Shown: one piece after another, positions 33,943 through 44,977 of the stretch
How the letters are laid out: each line of letters opens with the position of its first letter
Numbering within the stretch: the stretch's first letter is position 1
Source of the DNA: Saturnia japonica
Lineage: Eukaryota > Arthropoda > Insecta > Lepidoptera > Saturniidae
Assembly: GCA_033032175.1 (NCBI GenBank)
Contig: CM065308.1
Coordinates: 22,191,590 to 22,255,589 of the forward strand
Direction of reading: 5' to 3'
DNA length: 64,000 nt
Position numbers and translations under genes: made by a program
The notes under the pieces: generated by a model
The model's database searches: none
Told to the model about the DNA's origin: nothing
Seen by the model: the letters and a program-made list of their open reading frames with translations, nothing else

Positions 33943-35472
33943 CACACATCAAAAAAGTCTAAGCAACATGCGTGATATTACAAATTTTTCCATTTATATT
34001 AATTAATTTCTAAATATTTACTCAAACAAAGTGCGGAGGTAAGTAAACTTTTTTGTTATTGATGACATACTGGCTGGTTGTAAAAAAAAATTTTGATTAT
34101 GTTTTGTTTTTTCATAAAATTCAAATGACTGCGAATTTGTTTGAATTTAAGTGCGTTTTAATTGCTACATTTAGTCTTGATTTTATAATTTTACCAACCA
34201 TTTAAATAAAGTTAGCGACAAAATTGAATTGTTAGATATTCTTTACGTCATGAAGCGAAGTCATTTGATGGCAGATGAAATGCAAAGAGCTGTAGGGATG
34301 TTGCAAGCGGGAAGTAATCAATCTCAGGTATCTCGACATTTTGGCATTCATAGAAGTGTTATTTGTCGTCTTTGGCAGCGCAACAATAATACAGGAGAAC
34401 CCGCTGAACAGCATCCAGGCCGTAAAAGGAGTACAACCACTCGGCAAGACCGGTACATACAACTGACTGCAAGACGCCAGCCGATGTTAACCGCTCGAGA
34501 GATAAGTTTGAGGCTACAAATTTCAAGTGGTGTTGATGTAAGTCCTCAAACTGTGCGAAATCGACTGCATGAGTACGGCCTACGAGCTCGACGCCCAATC
34601 AGGTGCCCACCGATACGTCACGGGAATCGCGCTCGTCGATATGAATGGTGTAGAGAACGCATAACATGGACCCAGGAACAATGGGATAAAATTATGTTTT
34701 CCGATGAGTCGCGATTCGGGTTTAAGCCTGATACAAGAAGGGTGCGAGTGTATCGTCAGCCCGGAAATACTGAAAGGCTCAGGTGCGTTCAGGAAGTTCA
34801 TCCATACAGCGGCTCAACAGTTATGTTATGGGCGGGTATTATGAAGAACAGGCGAACTGAGCTCGTTTTTGTAAATGGAAACATGAATGCTGAAAATTAC
34901 ATTGAGGATATTCTCAGACCTTATGTCTACCCATTTGCACAAACCTTTGGCTCCGATTTTAGGTTAATGCATGACAATGCGCGTTCACATACAGCTCGGC
35001 GAACCAGTGAATACTTTGCAACGAAGAACATCCGGGTTATTGCCCTGGCCTGCACAATCGCCAGATCTCAACCACATCGAGCACGCATAGGACATGCTAC
35101 AGAGACGGATTTGCTGAAGGATTTGCTACAATTCCATTGGGAGCGAATACCGCGAGATGACATAAACAGTCTCATTAATTCAATGAATAATCGTTGCCGA
35201 CAAGTTCTGAATAGCAGAAGAGTCCATACTTTGTATTAAATTGTTCTATTCTTTCACAATAAATACATTTTCTTTAGAAATTTCATTTTGTAAGAAAAAA
35301 GTTTAGTTTCTTATGTATCTTAGTTTATACAGTATATTGTAATATTGTTCATTTCTGTTATTAAAAGAACTTATAAAGTCAACATCTTTAAAAATAAAAT
35401 ACAACGGTATAATGCGAAGAACCATCCTAAAATTTAAATTAGTACATGTTGCTTAGACTTTTTTGATGAGTG
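33943..35472 (+). mobile_element. Tc1-like transposon (Tc1/mariner superfamily)
   Basis: 1,530 bp flanked by TA (33941-33942, 35473-35474). TIRs of 28 bp with one mismatch, CAC(A/T)CATCAAAAAAGTCTAA..., at 33943-33970 and inverted at 35445-35472. One transposase frame lies between. The nearly identical TIRs suggest modest age. Confidence 0.9.
34250..35239 (+). pseudogene. Tc1-like transposase with a frame-shifted catalytic segment
   Basis: An uninterrupted 329-codon frame from the ATG at 34250. It has paired-like HTH domains (about 1-110, with a GRKRSTTTRQD hinge), the first catalytic Asp in MFSDESRFGF and the second in LMHDNARSHTA. The expected SPDLN..E block carrying the third catalytic residue is absent from this frame. 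It is present one frame over at about 35053-35080 (SPDLNHIEH), followed there by a stop (TAG 35088-35090) and DMLQRRI. The frame returns near 35105-35112 to a normal C-terminus. Two compensating indels therefore replaced about 20 residues; the first looks like loss of one CCCTG unit near 35042-35048. The product cannot be catalytic as encoded. Confidence 0.85.
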
Positions 35473-35832
35473 TATTAATACGTGAAGCAAAAACTTCCCT
35501 ACCCCTTTTTAAGCGTATTGCGTGTAGGGAAGACTGTGGAATTTGGCATGGTTAAAGTTTATATGGAGAAAGGGTGCAGAAAGCTCAAATTTATCTATAA
35601 TATCTGTTACTAATATATTAAATTAAATAAATGAATACTGCGAATCCTAACACGACCAGTGCCGTTGAACGTAGACCCCCAAATTTTGACATTGTCACTC
35701 CATGAAAAGTGACAGCAAGTGATGTAGATAATACTCATTGTTTAGATTCATGAATATTGCAAATGTCAAACAGAAAATAGTCTATGACCAAAAAGTCACT
35801 GATCGAATTTCGACCTTAGGGCGGTCGCTAGA

Positions 35833-36359
35833 TTTTTTTAATTATTGTAGATATGTTAATTATATGTTTATGAGGCTAAATGTTGTTTCCTTTAAAATGT
35901 ATTCATAGTAAACCGCACCTCTCTTATAGCTTACACCGTGTGCAAAGCCCCAAACATGACAGATAACCCGGGAATGATTGTTAACACGTTGCAAATTTCA
36001 CTATACTGCTGTTATGTGCAGTTTTTGTTACAAACTAGCGGAACGGTTCGACCATGGGCTTCCACTGACATTTTGAAGTTATAGGTATGAGTTATTGATC
36101 GATGACCAATTTGTATCGGTAGTTGATCAACCACTATAAGCCAAATATTTCTTGTTCTCACGATGAAAATAAGAAAAACAGTATGTTATACTTTCAGTAA
36201 TGTCGAATTTTCTAGGGTGGACAATGTCCCTTAACTATTCGTAACTAACTATACCTTTCTCTTGCTCCCCTGGAAGACTGGTAGAGTGTGCTTTATAGCA
36301 TTAAGTCCTCTATTTGTACTTTTGTGTGCAATCATAATTACTTTAAATTTTAATTAATA
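35833..36359. other. Non-coding stretch
   Basis: No feature recognised beyond a short GGAACGGTTCGACCATGGGC Helitron-like scrap at about 36039. Confidence 0.4.
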
Positions 36360-36868
36360 TAGGGTAGGGTGCAGGGTGTAGGAGTGCAAGAGTTGTCTAC
36401 TGTCATAAGTAAACCAAAGAAAAGTGATAAAATTCCTGCGTGTTTACGTATATTTTAGAAGGAATTATTAAACAAAAAGTGATTTGGGCGCATCTGATGT
36501 AATATTTACGCATTTTGTAAACAAGAGTGTGATAAACATAAAAGAGGTAAGTTGCTTTTAACACTTTAGTTGGGTTAAGTTGTTGTCCAATTATTTGTTG
36601 TCAGGATAAGTTTCGCATTCCTTCTATACGATGACGTTGTAGTGAGGTTTCAATTAGTTTTAAAGAGGATTGTGCAAGAGTGCGCAGTTAGGAGGTTTAA
36701 TAAATTCCATACAGTTTCCTAAGTGTTTGTTTTAAGTCGAGTATTTTTATTAATTTTTGTATAAGTAATAAACCTAACTTCATAAATAAAAAACAATATC
36801 ATCCCTAAAATGTTTATTTTTATTAAATATACAAATAAAAGTGCGCACTCCTGCACCACCTTACCCTA
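36360..36868. mobile_element. 0.5-kb candidate TIR element
   Basis: Left end TAGGGTAGGGTGCAGGGTGT (36360) is mirrored at the right end, which read inward from 36868 gives TAGGGTAAGGTGGTGCAGGA. Both continue into GGAGTGC. The GTGC(A)AGAGTG motif recurs inside. No coding capacity and no clear target duplication, so the superfamily is open. A consensus splice donor GAGGTAAGT lies at about 36545. Confidence 0.55.
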
Positions 36869-38009
36869 CGCGTGCTATCTACTCATACGCATGTATGTAT
36901 ATTATATTATGACGTAATATAGTGGCGTGACATATGTAATGTTCGTATTGAAAAGCCCTAATATGTAGGTAGAAATACCTTTACTATAACAATACAGCGG
37001 TATGTCACCTCACAGGTAAATATTAAGTAATCTAAGAATTAATTGATATTAAATTAATGTTTCTATGAATTATAAAGTTTGTTTTGGATATTCAATTAGT
37101 ATTGCGGCATGTATAAAGTCACGTAGGCTATGGAGAAATCGCGTTTTTAATGATCTACGGTATAAACAATAACTTATTATAAATCGTTATTTAATGTCTA
37201 CTCTAATCGAGTGACGAATACCAAAAAAATTAGTGGATGTTTTAATACATCTCGTTTTTTTTTTTCATTATTGTCAAAGGCTCAGTTTTGATTGTATTTT
37301 ATTTTGCTAATTCGAGGGTATTTTTTTTAAAGATTCCACGAACATTTGTTTCTAATGAATTAGTAAAACTATCGATTGATAGCGAGGGAAAACATCGTGA
37401 AATAACCTGTAAATTTTAGAATTATGGTACCTTAGGGCAATAATAATAACATACATTTTACATAAAAAATGCAAATTTAACGGTGACCACAGGGAGGTCG
37501 ACAGTCACTTAATGAAATCACTCTCCATTTGAAGAAACGCATACTGTTGTAGTCCTGTGGGAAAATCTCAGCAGGCAACTCCTCTGAAACCGGACAGTCC
37601 GCGACCATTCAGGTTCCAAGGTGTGATGCAAAGTAATTAAATATTCTCAAAATATCATTATGTTAGTTTTATGTGAAGTATCTACTAGTACCCTTACATT
37701 TACACAAAAGATTCACAAAGTATTCGATAGTACTACCTACTAATTACAAATTGTTTCTATGTGTCACGTTTTTAATTTAACACCTACACAAATATTTATA
37801 AACGAATGAGGAAAATCAATTTATCGTAATTGCGTCATAATCATTGAAATATATCAAAGCAACATACTGGAATAGCTAATCGAGCTAAAGTCCGTAGTAC
37901 AGAAAACGCGCGAGAGCGGAACGAAGTACCTACTTACTTACTCTTCTTTCATCTACGATGGATTAACAAATCAAATACGACTAGGTTATTAATATGCCTA
38001 TTTATAGAT
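36869..38009. other. Non-coding stretch
   Basis: AT-rich. The patch 37465-37620 shares a few short blocks (AACGGTGACCAC, CAACTCCT) with 7865-7935 and may be an old repeat; no gene. Confidence 0.4.
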
Positions 38010-38353
38010 ACTAGCGGTCACCCAACGATCGAAATTCGCCCAGCGACTTTTTAATCATAGACTATTTTCTGTTTCACATTTGCAGTATGAACCTAAACAA
38101 TGAATATTATTTATATCACTTGCTGTCACTTTTCGTTGAGTGACAATGTCAATATTTTGGGGGTCTGAGTTCAATCGTCAGGTTAGAAGTCGCAGTATTA
38201 ATTTATTTAATTGAATATATTAGTAACTGATATTATATATCAATTTTAGCTTCTCCATATAAATTTTAACCATGCCAAATCCCATAGTCTTCCGTGCACG
38301 CAATACATTTAAAAAGGTACCGAAAGCCTTTGTTACACGTATTAATATATAGA
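38010..38353 (-). mobile_element. Non-autonomous Helitron H1, complete
   Basis: Minus-strand 5' TCTATATATTAATACGTGTA at 38353 and 3' CCGCTAGT at 38010; 344 bp. Contains the family blocks GACAATGTCAATATTTTGGG and TAATCATAGACTATTTTCTG. Confidence 0.75.
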
Positions 38354-38720
38354 TTATTTAACCCAATAACCTAAATATTTTTTTATGCATTTAGAATAAA
38401 CAGAAAAAAAAGAAATTACATCAATAATGTAACTATATCGTCTCATTTTGTTCATATTAGATCAATTGATACGGCTTTCCTAGGACAGCCGTGGTGGGTG
38501 AAATTTGTAGAAATCATAATGGGAAACACAGTTCTGAGATGAGTTATAGCATTGTTCAACATAAAAATTATTAATGATTTAATGAATTAGATAATTGACA
38601 TTATCACTAAGAATATTAATCACAAGCTATTTTAAAGAAAGAAATTTCTAATTGAATATGCTTGTAATAGATATCCACCGCCATCTAGGTTGACAACATA
38701 GAACTAATAGAATTACATCT
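38354..38720. other. Non-coding stretch
   Basis: Nothing recognised. Confidence 0.4.
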
Positions 38721-38909
38721 TCTTTAAAAATAAAATGATTGAGGTTTGCCGTTGTGTGCGCATCAATCTTACTGGATAGATTTTGATAATATTTTTTTTT
38801 GTTTTACTTCCATAAAATCTTGGTCCTTATTAAAAAGAGAAATTATCACGATATCTTCGTAAACCATAATTTTGTAGCTTACGCGAGCGAAGGCGCGGGC
38901 ACAGCTAGT
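38721..38909 (+). mobile_element. Non-autonomous Helitron H5
   Basis: Begins TCTTTAAAAATAAAATGATT, contains GAGGTTTGCCGTTGTGTGCG, and ends in the hairpin GCGAGCGAAGGCGCGGGCAC plus CTAGT at 38905-38909. Confidence 0.65.
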
Positions 38910-39639
38910 ATTGTGCTGGTGCGACTCGAACTCAAGCCCCTTCTCTGAGGAAGAAGCATTTACCCAATAATAAACAAATTACAGACTATTATTATTTTAT
39001 ACCTAAATTGCATACTATTAAAGCAGAATTTTCTTATATAAGTATTCGTTATTATTAAATAATTCTATTACACGTGTGTCGACCATTATAATATTTATCA
39101 GTAAAATAAATGAAATCAATATTGATAAAATTCTAGTAACGTGTTATTTGTTTCGCACGTTCTTGTAACAATAATGTTTCGTCCATAGATTTAATATTTA
39201 TCTAGATCAGAAACTCAAAAGAGAAAGAGAATAGTATACGCTTATGTTAGAACAAGATAGCGATACGAGACCATTTTCGCATGTGCTTTCGGCTTACTTA
39301 TATCGTGACTAAAACAAATGGCGCTTATTTTTGCAAAATTTAAGATGTTAAATAAACGTGTTTGATAATGGTCACGTGTACTGTACATGGATGTAGTTCG
39401 TATAATAAATAAATCAAAGATTATGAATAAAATAATACGCACACTGTTGTGTTCCGTTTTTGGTATCGACTTAAACAATCTATTGCCTAACTAGGAATCT
39501 ACGTCAATCTAAGTCCATGAATTTTTACTAAACAATTTGTATTTTTTTTTAATGTGTGTATTATGTATCAAATCGAACTATCGAACCAATATACTTATGC
39601 AAAAAGGAATCTTATGGAATATATTGTATTGAGGAGTAA
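38910..39639. other. Non-coding stretch
   Basis: No feature recognised; the 78-codon minus frame at 39242-39478 is unsupported. Confidence 0.4.
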
Positions 39640-39725
39640 AATATCGCTGTCACAGACGCCGGGCGCGGGACAGTTCGAGGTATCACGGTACGCGATGAGT
39701 TGTAGCGTTGTGAGTAGGAAGCGTG
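39640..39725 (+). promoter_or_regulatory. GC-rich islet resembling a TSS/first exon
   Basis: An abrupt GC-rich patch in AT-rich DNA, with an ATG at 39693 (codes M-S-C-S-V) followed by a consensus donor GTGAGT at 39708-39713. No TATA box. Could be a first exon of an unseen gene or chance. Confidence 0.25.
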
Positions 39726-39914
39726 GTTAGTTTGTTGTATAGTCAAGACGAGTCAATTCTCAAGCAAACCATTATGCTTTTATTAGGATGTGTTCACTTG
39801 AGGCACAATTGTTTGCCGCCACTCCTCTACCGCATCCTTCGTCCTAGTCGATGGCATCGTTTCTCAAACGTTATACATTCATTCGTTTTTTTATTAACTT
39901 TTTTTTTAATTAAT

Positions 39915-40065
39915 AACTGTGCCCGCGCCTTCCCTCGCGTGTACTATCGATCTCCATTGATTTGGCACATGCGTAATTTTAACTCCCCTCTCCCGGCCAT
40001 TTTAAAGACAAAAATGATTATTGTGGGTGTTCTTTACAAGATAGACGTATAGCCTCGCAATTTTT
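39915..40065 (-). mobile_element. Helitron 3'-end fragment
   Basis: ACTGTGCCCGCGCCTTCCCT and CGCGTG is the reverse complement of the CGCG..GAAGGCGCGGGCACAG hairpin seen at 38885-38905. The rest is decayed. The 109-codon frame at 39723-40052 runs across it and is not a gene. Confidence 0.45.
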
Positions 40066-40320
40066 TTTTTGTAAGTCTTTACAAATTAGCCTATTAATTA
40101 TGTAGTACATTAATTTGCTATATCTCTTATAGTTTTGTGTTGCGTTGCGTTTGCGTTTTTAATAAATGATATAACATTAAACCATATACTTTTACTTATT
40201 TAGAAACAAACACATTTCTACACGATACGAGCTGAACAGAAAGAGAGTGTTGCCAGTATATAAAATAAAAATGTACCATTACATAATGTTCGAGATCTGT
40301 ATAATATATAATAATGTATA

Positions 40321-40674
40321 TTTAAAGAAAATATATTTCTTTAATTCTAATTTAAGTTTTGTAGGTTTAATATGTTTAGTAATGTAGGTTGTATATAGTT
40401 TATCTATTATTAAAAAGAATATTGTAACATACAAAAGGTGACAGATGTGTCAAATATTAAAATGAATTGTAAAACTAAAGAAAGGACATGTAACTAGGAA
40501 ATATAAACTTTTAATGTCGTTTCTTTGTTTACAGGTTGGTTTTAACATGATATTATTATTTAGTGTATATTAGTATAAAATATTAATTAATTATTAAATT
40601 TAATGAAATAAAACTTTGTTTACAGAGCAACGCTTACAGTTTATTTTACATGCCAAAACTATAGTCGTCTTATA
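40321..40674 (+). repeat. 5' LTR
   Basis: Identical base for base by eye to the 3' LTR. Contains TATAAAA at 40574-40580 and AATAAA at 40607-40612 as candidate promoter and poly(A) signals. Does not have TG...CA ends. Confidence 0.9.
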
Positions 40675-40732
40675 AAACGACATTATTGTTTATAAAAATC
40701 GAATAAACGAAAGTTAATTATCCTGTTTAAAA

Positions 40733-41863
40733 ATGGAGAAACTTCGTTTTGAATTCACATTATTACCTGGAACTGATGGTAAATCAAATATTTGCTCTAT
40801 AACTTCGATAGCCACAAATGATAATAAAGTATACGCTGTACCAGAAGCTCTACAAGCAGTTAGTCATCACAAGGAAATAATCAAATCATCTGTTTATAAT
40901 AAAGTTACCAATAGCTTAAGAAAAAGGTATCAGGTAAGAAGAGTTTGGATAACTATGACAGAGGAACTTAGAAGAACTTACATAGATGAGGATGATAATT
41001 TACAATTTGGGGATCAATTTTTAGAAGAACTGAATTGTGAACAACTTGTCACTACATTCGAAAAAGAAAGTACATTGGAAAAATTATTTGAGAAATTAGT
41101 AGAAAATACACATATAATTAAACCACATAATTTAAAAAACATTGCAGAGAAGTTTGTGATTGAAAAATTTACAACCAAAAATTCTAATCCAAACCAGTGG
41201 ATTGAAATTTTTGAACAAGAATGCCTACGATTTGATTTGATAACGGACGAAAAGAAAATTGAAATTCTCAGACTGTTTTTGGATGGGAGTTGTACAGATT
41301 GGTACAACTCAATGATTATAAAATTAACAATGAACTCGGAATGGTCAACCTGGAAAAACAAATTTTGTGCATCATTTGCAAATAAGGGATGGAACCCAGT
41401 AACTCATGCACTATTCTTTAAATACAAAAACGGTTCACTGTTAGATTATGCTATAAGAAAAGAAAAACTTTTATTGGATATGAGAAGATCAATTGACGCA
41501 GGTACTTTAGTGGATCTTGTTGCTGCTGGTTTACCAGAATTTGTACTTAATAAGATTGATAGAGAAGCCGTAAAAGATACAGTGGATTTGTTTAATGAAG
41601 TGACTAAGTATGAACATATGGTGAACAAAGTAATTTTTTTAGCTAAGAAAAAATGTAGTAATCCAAGACCTAATGGGAAAAATGAAGATCAAGATTTATG
41701 TGAAACATGTGAAAAGTTAAATAAAGGCCCTCGGTACCACTCAAAATCTAAGTGCTGGTTTAGGACAAAAGAAGATGATACATTAAAGAAAAATACCATT
41801 AAACATATCAATAATTCAGTGATAGAAGCTGAGTTAAACGAAATGGATCAAAAAAACGAATAG
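40733..41863 (+). CDS. Gag protein of the LTR element
   Basis: 376 residues from the ATG 58 bases past the 5' LTR. It should form the capsid/nucleocapsid of virus-like particles in the cytoplasm. The centre has a capsid-like helical region, including NPNQWIEIFEQEC and DWYNSMI...WSTWKNKFCASF, the typical retrotransposon gag signature. Near the C-terminus is a zinc-knuckle-like CX2CX9HX4C (CETCEKLNKGPRYHSKSKC) rather than the standard CCHC. The frame ends at TAG 41861-41863, six bases after a slippery heptamer that leads into pol. Confidence 0.88.
   Translation: MEKLRFEFTLLPGTDGKSNICSITSIATNDNKVYAVPEALQAVSHHKEIIKSSVYNKVTNSLRKRYQVRRVWITMTEELRRTYIDEDDNLQFGDQFLEELNCEQLVTTFEKESTLEKLFEKLVENTHIIKPHNLKNIAEKFVIEKFTTKNSNPNQWIEIFEQECLRFDLITDEKKIEILRLFLDGSCTDWYNSMIIKLTMNSEWSTWKNKFCASFANKGWNPVTHALFFKYKNGSLLDYAIRKEKLLLDMRRSIDAGTLVDLVAAGLPEFVLNKIDREAVKDTVDLFNEVTKYEHMVNKVIFLAKKKCSNPRPNGKNEDQDLCETCEKLNKGPRYHSKSKCWFRTKEDDTLKKNTIKHINNSVIEAELNEMDQKNE
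41851..41857 (+). promoter_or_regulatory. -1 ribosomal frameshift site A AAA AAC
   Basis: In the gag frame the codons are CAA AAA AAC GAA TAG. The heptamer A_AAA_AAC is in the right register for simultaneous slippage, and slippage gives ...CGA ATA GTA ACA, which joins the protease frame without a gap. Confidence 0.8.
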
Positions 41864-44800
41864 TAACACCATTAATAAATGTCAAACTACTAATAGACAA
41901 TAAATTAAAAATATATGGGGTTTATGATTCGGGTTCGAATGTTTCTTTGATCAACTCTAAGTTATTGAAACTAAGCAGAAAAGAAAATCATTTGAACGTA
42001 GCAAATTTAATTACGATTAATGGTGTTATAAAGACAAGTGGTTTGACAACGTTGAAAATAAAAATCTTTGAATTGGAAAAAAGTGTTGATGTATACATTA
42101 TTAATGAACAAAATTTCAAATATGATTTTTTGATTGGATTGGACTTGATTAAAGAGTTCAAACTGATCCAAAATGAAGACTTACAGATAACTCAGAAACA
42201 GAGTATAAATAATGAAAATGAAGAAGTTATTACAAAAGATGAAGAAGAATTCAAAATAAATTTTAACGAACATGTAAAAGAAGAAGATTTTGAAATAAAA
42301 ATAGATCATTTAAATGAGTACCAAAAGTCAGAAATAAACACATTAATTAGCAAATATAAATCAATTTTTGCCAAAAATAAATTTGATATCGGTACTGTTA
42401 ATGGATATGAAGCGAGGATAGACTTGTTGGTAGATAAATATTGTTGTAAAAGGCCCTATAGATGCACTGTAGAAGATAAAAAAGAGATAGGAGAACAAAT
42501 AGCAAAGTTACTGGATAATAAGTTGATAGAAGAATCCTACAGTCCATTTGCAGCACCCGTTACACTGGCATTTAAGAAAGAAGATAACAAGAAATCAAGA
42601 CTATGTATAGACTTTAGGGATTTAAATAAAATAGTGGTGCCACAAGCGCAACCATTTCCGTTAATCGAAGATTTAATATTAAAAACTAGAAATTGTAATT
42701 TTTTCTCAAGCCTTGACATAAATTCTGCATTTTGGTCTATTCCATTAAGAATAGAAGATAAACAAAAGACAGGATTCATAACACAGGAAGGTCATTTCCA
42801 ATGGACATGCCTACCTTTTGGCCTAAAGACCTCGCCTGCTATTTTCCAGCGGATTTTAAGTAATATATTGAGAAAATATAAACTTACTAATTTTACTGTT
42901 AATTATATAGATGACATACTTATTTTTTCTAAAACGTTTGCTGATCATATTATTCATCTGACACTGTTGCTAGATGCGATCAAAACAGAAGGTTTCAGGT
43001 TAAAATTAACAAAATGCACATTTGCATCAAACTCTGTAAAATATCTGGGTTATATAATTCAGAACAATTCTATCACACCATTAAAGGATAATTTGGTTTC
43101 GATAAAGAATTTTCCTGTACCAAAAACGCAGAAGAATGTAAGACAATTTCTAGGAAAAATAAATTTTTATCGTGAGTATATACCAAGGAGTACAATAATA
43201 TTGGATCCGTTACATAATTTATTAAGGAAAAATACAAAATTTATTTGGTCTGAAAAATGTAAAAAAGCATTTGAAATGATAAAAACCTTGTTATGCACCC
43301 AACCAATTCTTGAAGTTTTTGATCCAGAATTACCCATTAATATTTATACAGATGCTTCCATAGAAGGTGTTGGCGCCATTTTAAAACAAACACAGTCTGA
43401 TGGAAAAGAAAAACCAGTAGCTTACTTTTCTAAAAAACTTAATGAAGCCCAAAAGAAAAAAAAGGCAATATACTTAGAATGTTTAGCTATCAAAAAAGCG
43501 GTGAAATACTGGCAATACTGGTTGATAGGTAAATATTTTACAGTTTATTCAGACCACAAGCCACTAGAGAATATGAATCTGAAATCTAGAACCGATGAAG
43601 AGCTGGGTGACTTAACATATTATTTATCGCAATATGACTTTAAAGTAAAATATGCTCCAGGAAAACAAAATTTGGAAGCAGACTGTCTAAGCAGGAATCC
43701 AGTATTGGAGTCGTATGAAAATACAGATGAACAATTAAAGGTAGTAAATTTAATTAAAATAGAAGAAATTATAATAGACCAAAGTAAAAATGTGGAAATA
43801 CAAAATAACAAAAATAAATTGGTTGAAAAACACAATATATATTTTAAAAAAATCAAAAGAAAGGAAAAAATTATTATATCAGAAGAGTTAAGTATCAAAC
43901 TTTTAAAAGATATACATGAAAACTTTTGCCATATTGGAGTTGGACAAATGCAAAAAACGATAAGCTCACTCTACACAGCGAAAAATTTGATGAAAAACAT
44001 AAAAAAAGTTTGTAAAAACTGTGAGGTTTGTATTAAAAATAAGTCAAGAGGACACGACAAATTTGGCTTTATGTCTCATCTAGGTCCCGCCACAAGCCCT
44101 TTCGAAATAATATCTATAGATACAATAGGGGGTTTTGGAGGTTCAAGATCAACAAAAAAATATCTACATCTGTTAGTAGATCACTTTACTAGATACGCAT
44201 TTATTCTCACTTCAAAAACTCAAAATGCAAATGATTATATAAAACTAGTGATGAATGTTGCAGAAACTGAGGATATCGGTATGCTTCTCACCGATCAATA
44301 TCCCGGAATCAATTCAAAAGAATTTAAAAAATTCTTACATGAAAAGAAAGTAACAATGATCTTTACAGCAGTAAATACACCATTCTCAAATGGCCTAAAT
44401 GAAAGGCTGAACCAAACATTAGTGAACAAAATGAGATGCAAAATAAATGAAAAAGAAAAAAAGAGAGCCTGGGCATCAGTAGCTCAAGAATGCGTAAATA
44501 AATATAATGATACGATTCATTTAGTCACTGGTTTTGCACCAAGTTATCTTTTATACGGTACAGATGTAACATTCATACCAAACGAACTAAAACAAGGAGA
44601 ATCAAATAAAAATTGGATAAGAGACAGAAAAACAGCGCTTGAAAATACAATAAAGTCACATAATTACAATAAAATACTTTTCGATAAAAATCGAAAACAC
44701 TGTGAATTTAATTTAGGAGACATGGTATATGTGGAAAATGGAAATAAATTGAACAGAAAAAAATTAGATGAACTGAAAATTGGACCCTATAAGATTGTTG

Positions 44801-44916
44801 AAAAAATTTCTAATTCAATATATAAAATAGATACAGGACACAGAAAAATAGAGTCTAACCTTTTTCATATCACGAAACTTATTCCAGTCCCTACAACAAA
44901 AAATAACGAGATATGA
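41858..44916 (+). CDS. Pol polyprotein: protease, RT, RNase H, integrase
   Basis: Read in the -1 frame relative to gag; the frame is open from upstream of the gag stop, so no separate start is needed (the TTG at 41947 is internal). Aspartic protease active site DSG at 41926-41934. RT core with SLDINSAFW and YIDDIL (42905-42919), where the two Asp are catalytic. RNase H begins at IYTDAS (about 43345). Integrase has an HHCC zinc region (KDIHENFCH...CKNCEVC) and the DD35E triad: Asp in ISIDTIG (44119), Asp in LLTDQYPG (44293), Glu in NGLNERLNQ (44401). A GPYKIVEKI-type C-terminal domain follows, ending near the polypurine tract. No stop or frameshift is seen, so the element could be active. Confidence 0.93.
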
Positions 44917-44977
44917 TGAAGAGTATGAGTAAAATTAACGAAAATTTTCTTGTAAATTTTCTTCCAAAGGGGGGAGA

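Larger units (their letters stand above)
33935..35832 (+). mobile_element. Helitron H1 interrupted by a Tc1-like element
   Basis: Host Helitron: 33935-33942 (TGTATATA, the first eight bases, with TC changed to TG) continues at 35475 (TTAATACGTGAAGCAAAAAC) and ends GGTCGCTAG at 35831. Removing the Tc1 plus one TA restores the H1 5' end with one mismatch. Confidence 0.75.

Noticed and set aside
44917..44977. Envelope gene that would make the LTR element an errantivirus
   Set aside because: Only 61 bases separate the pol stop and the 3' LTR; there is no room for an envelope frame.
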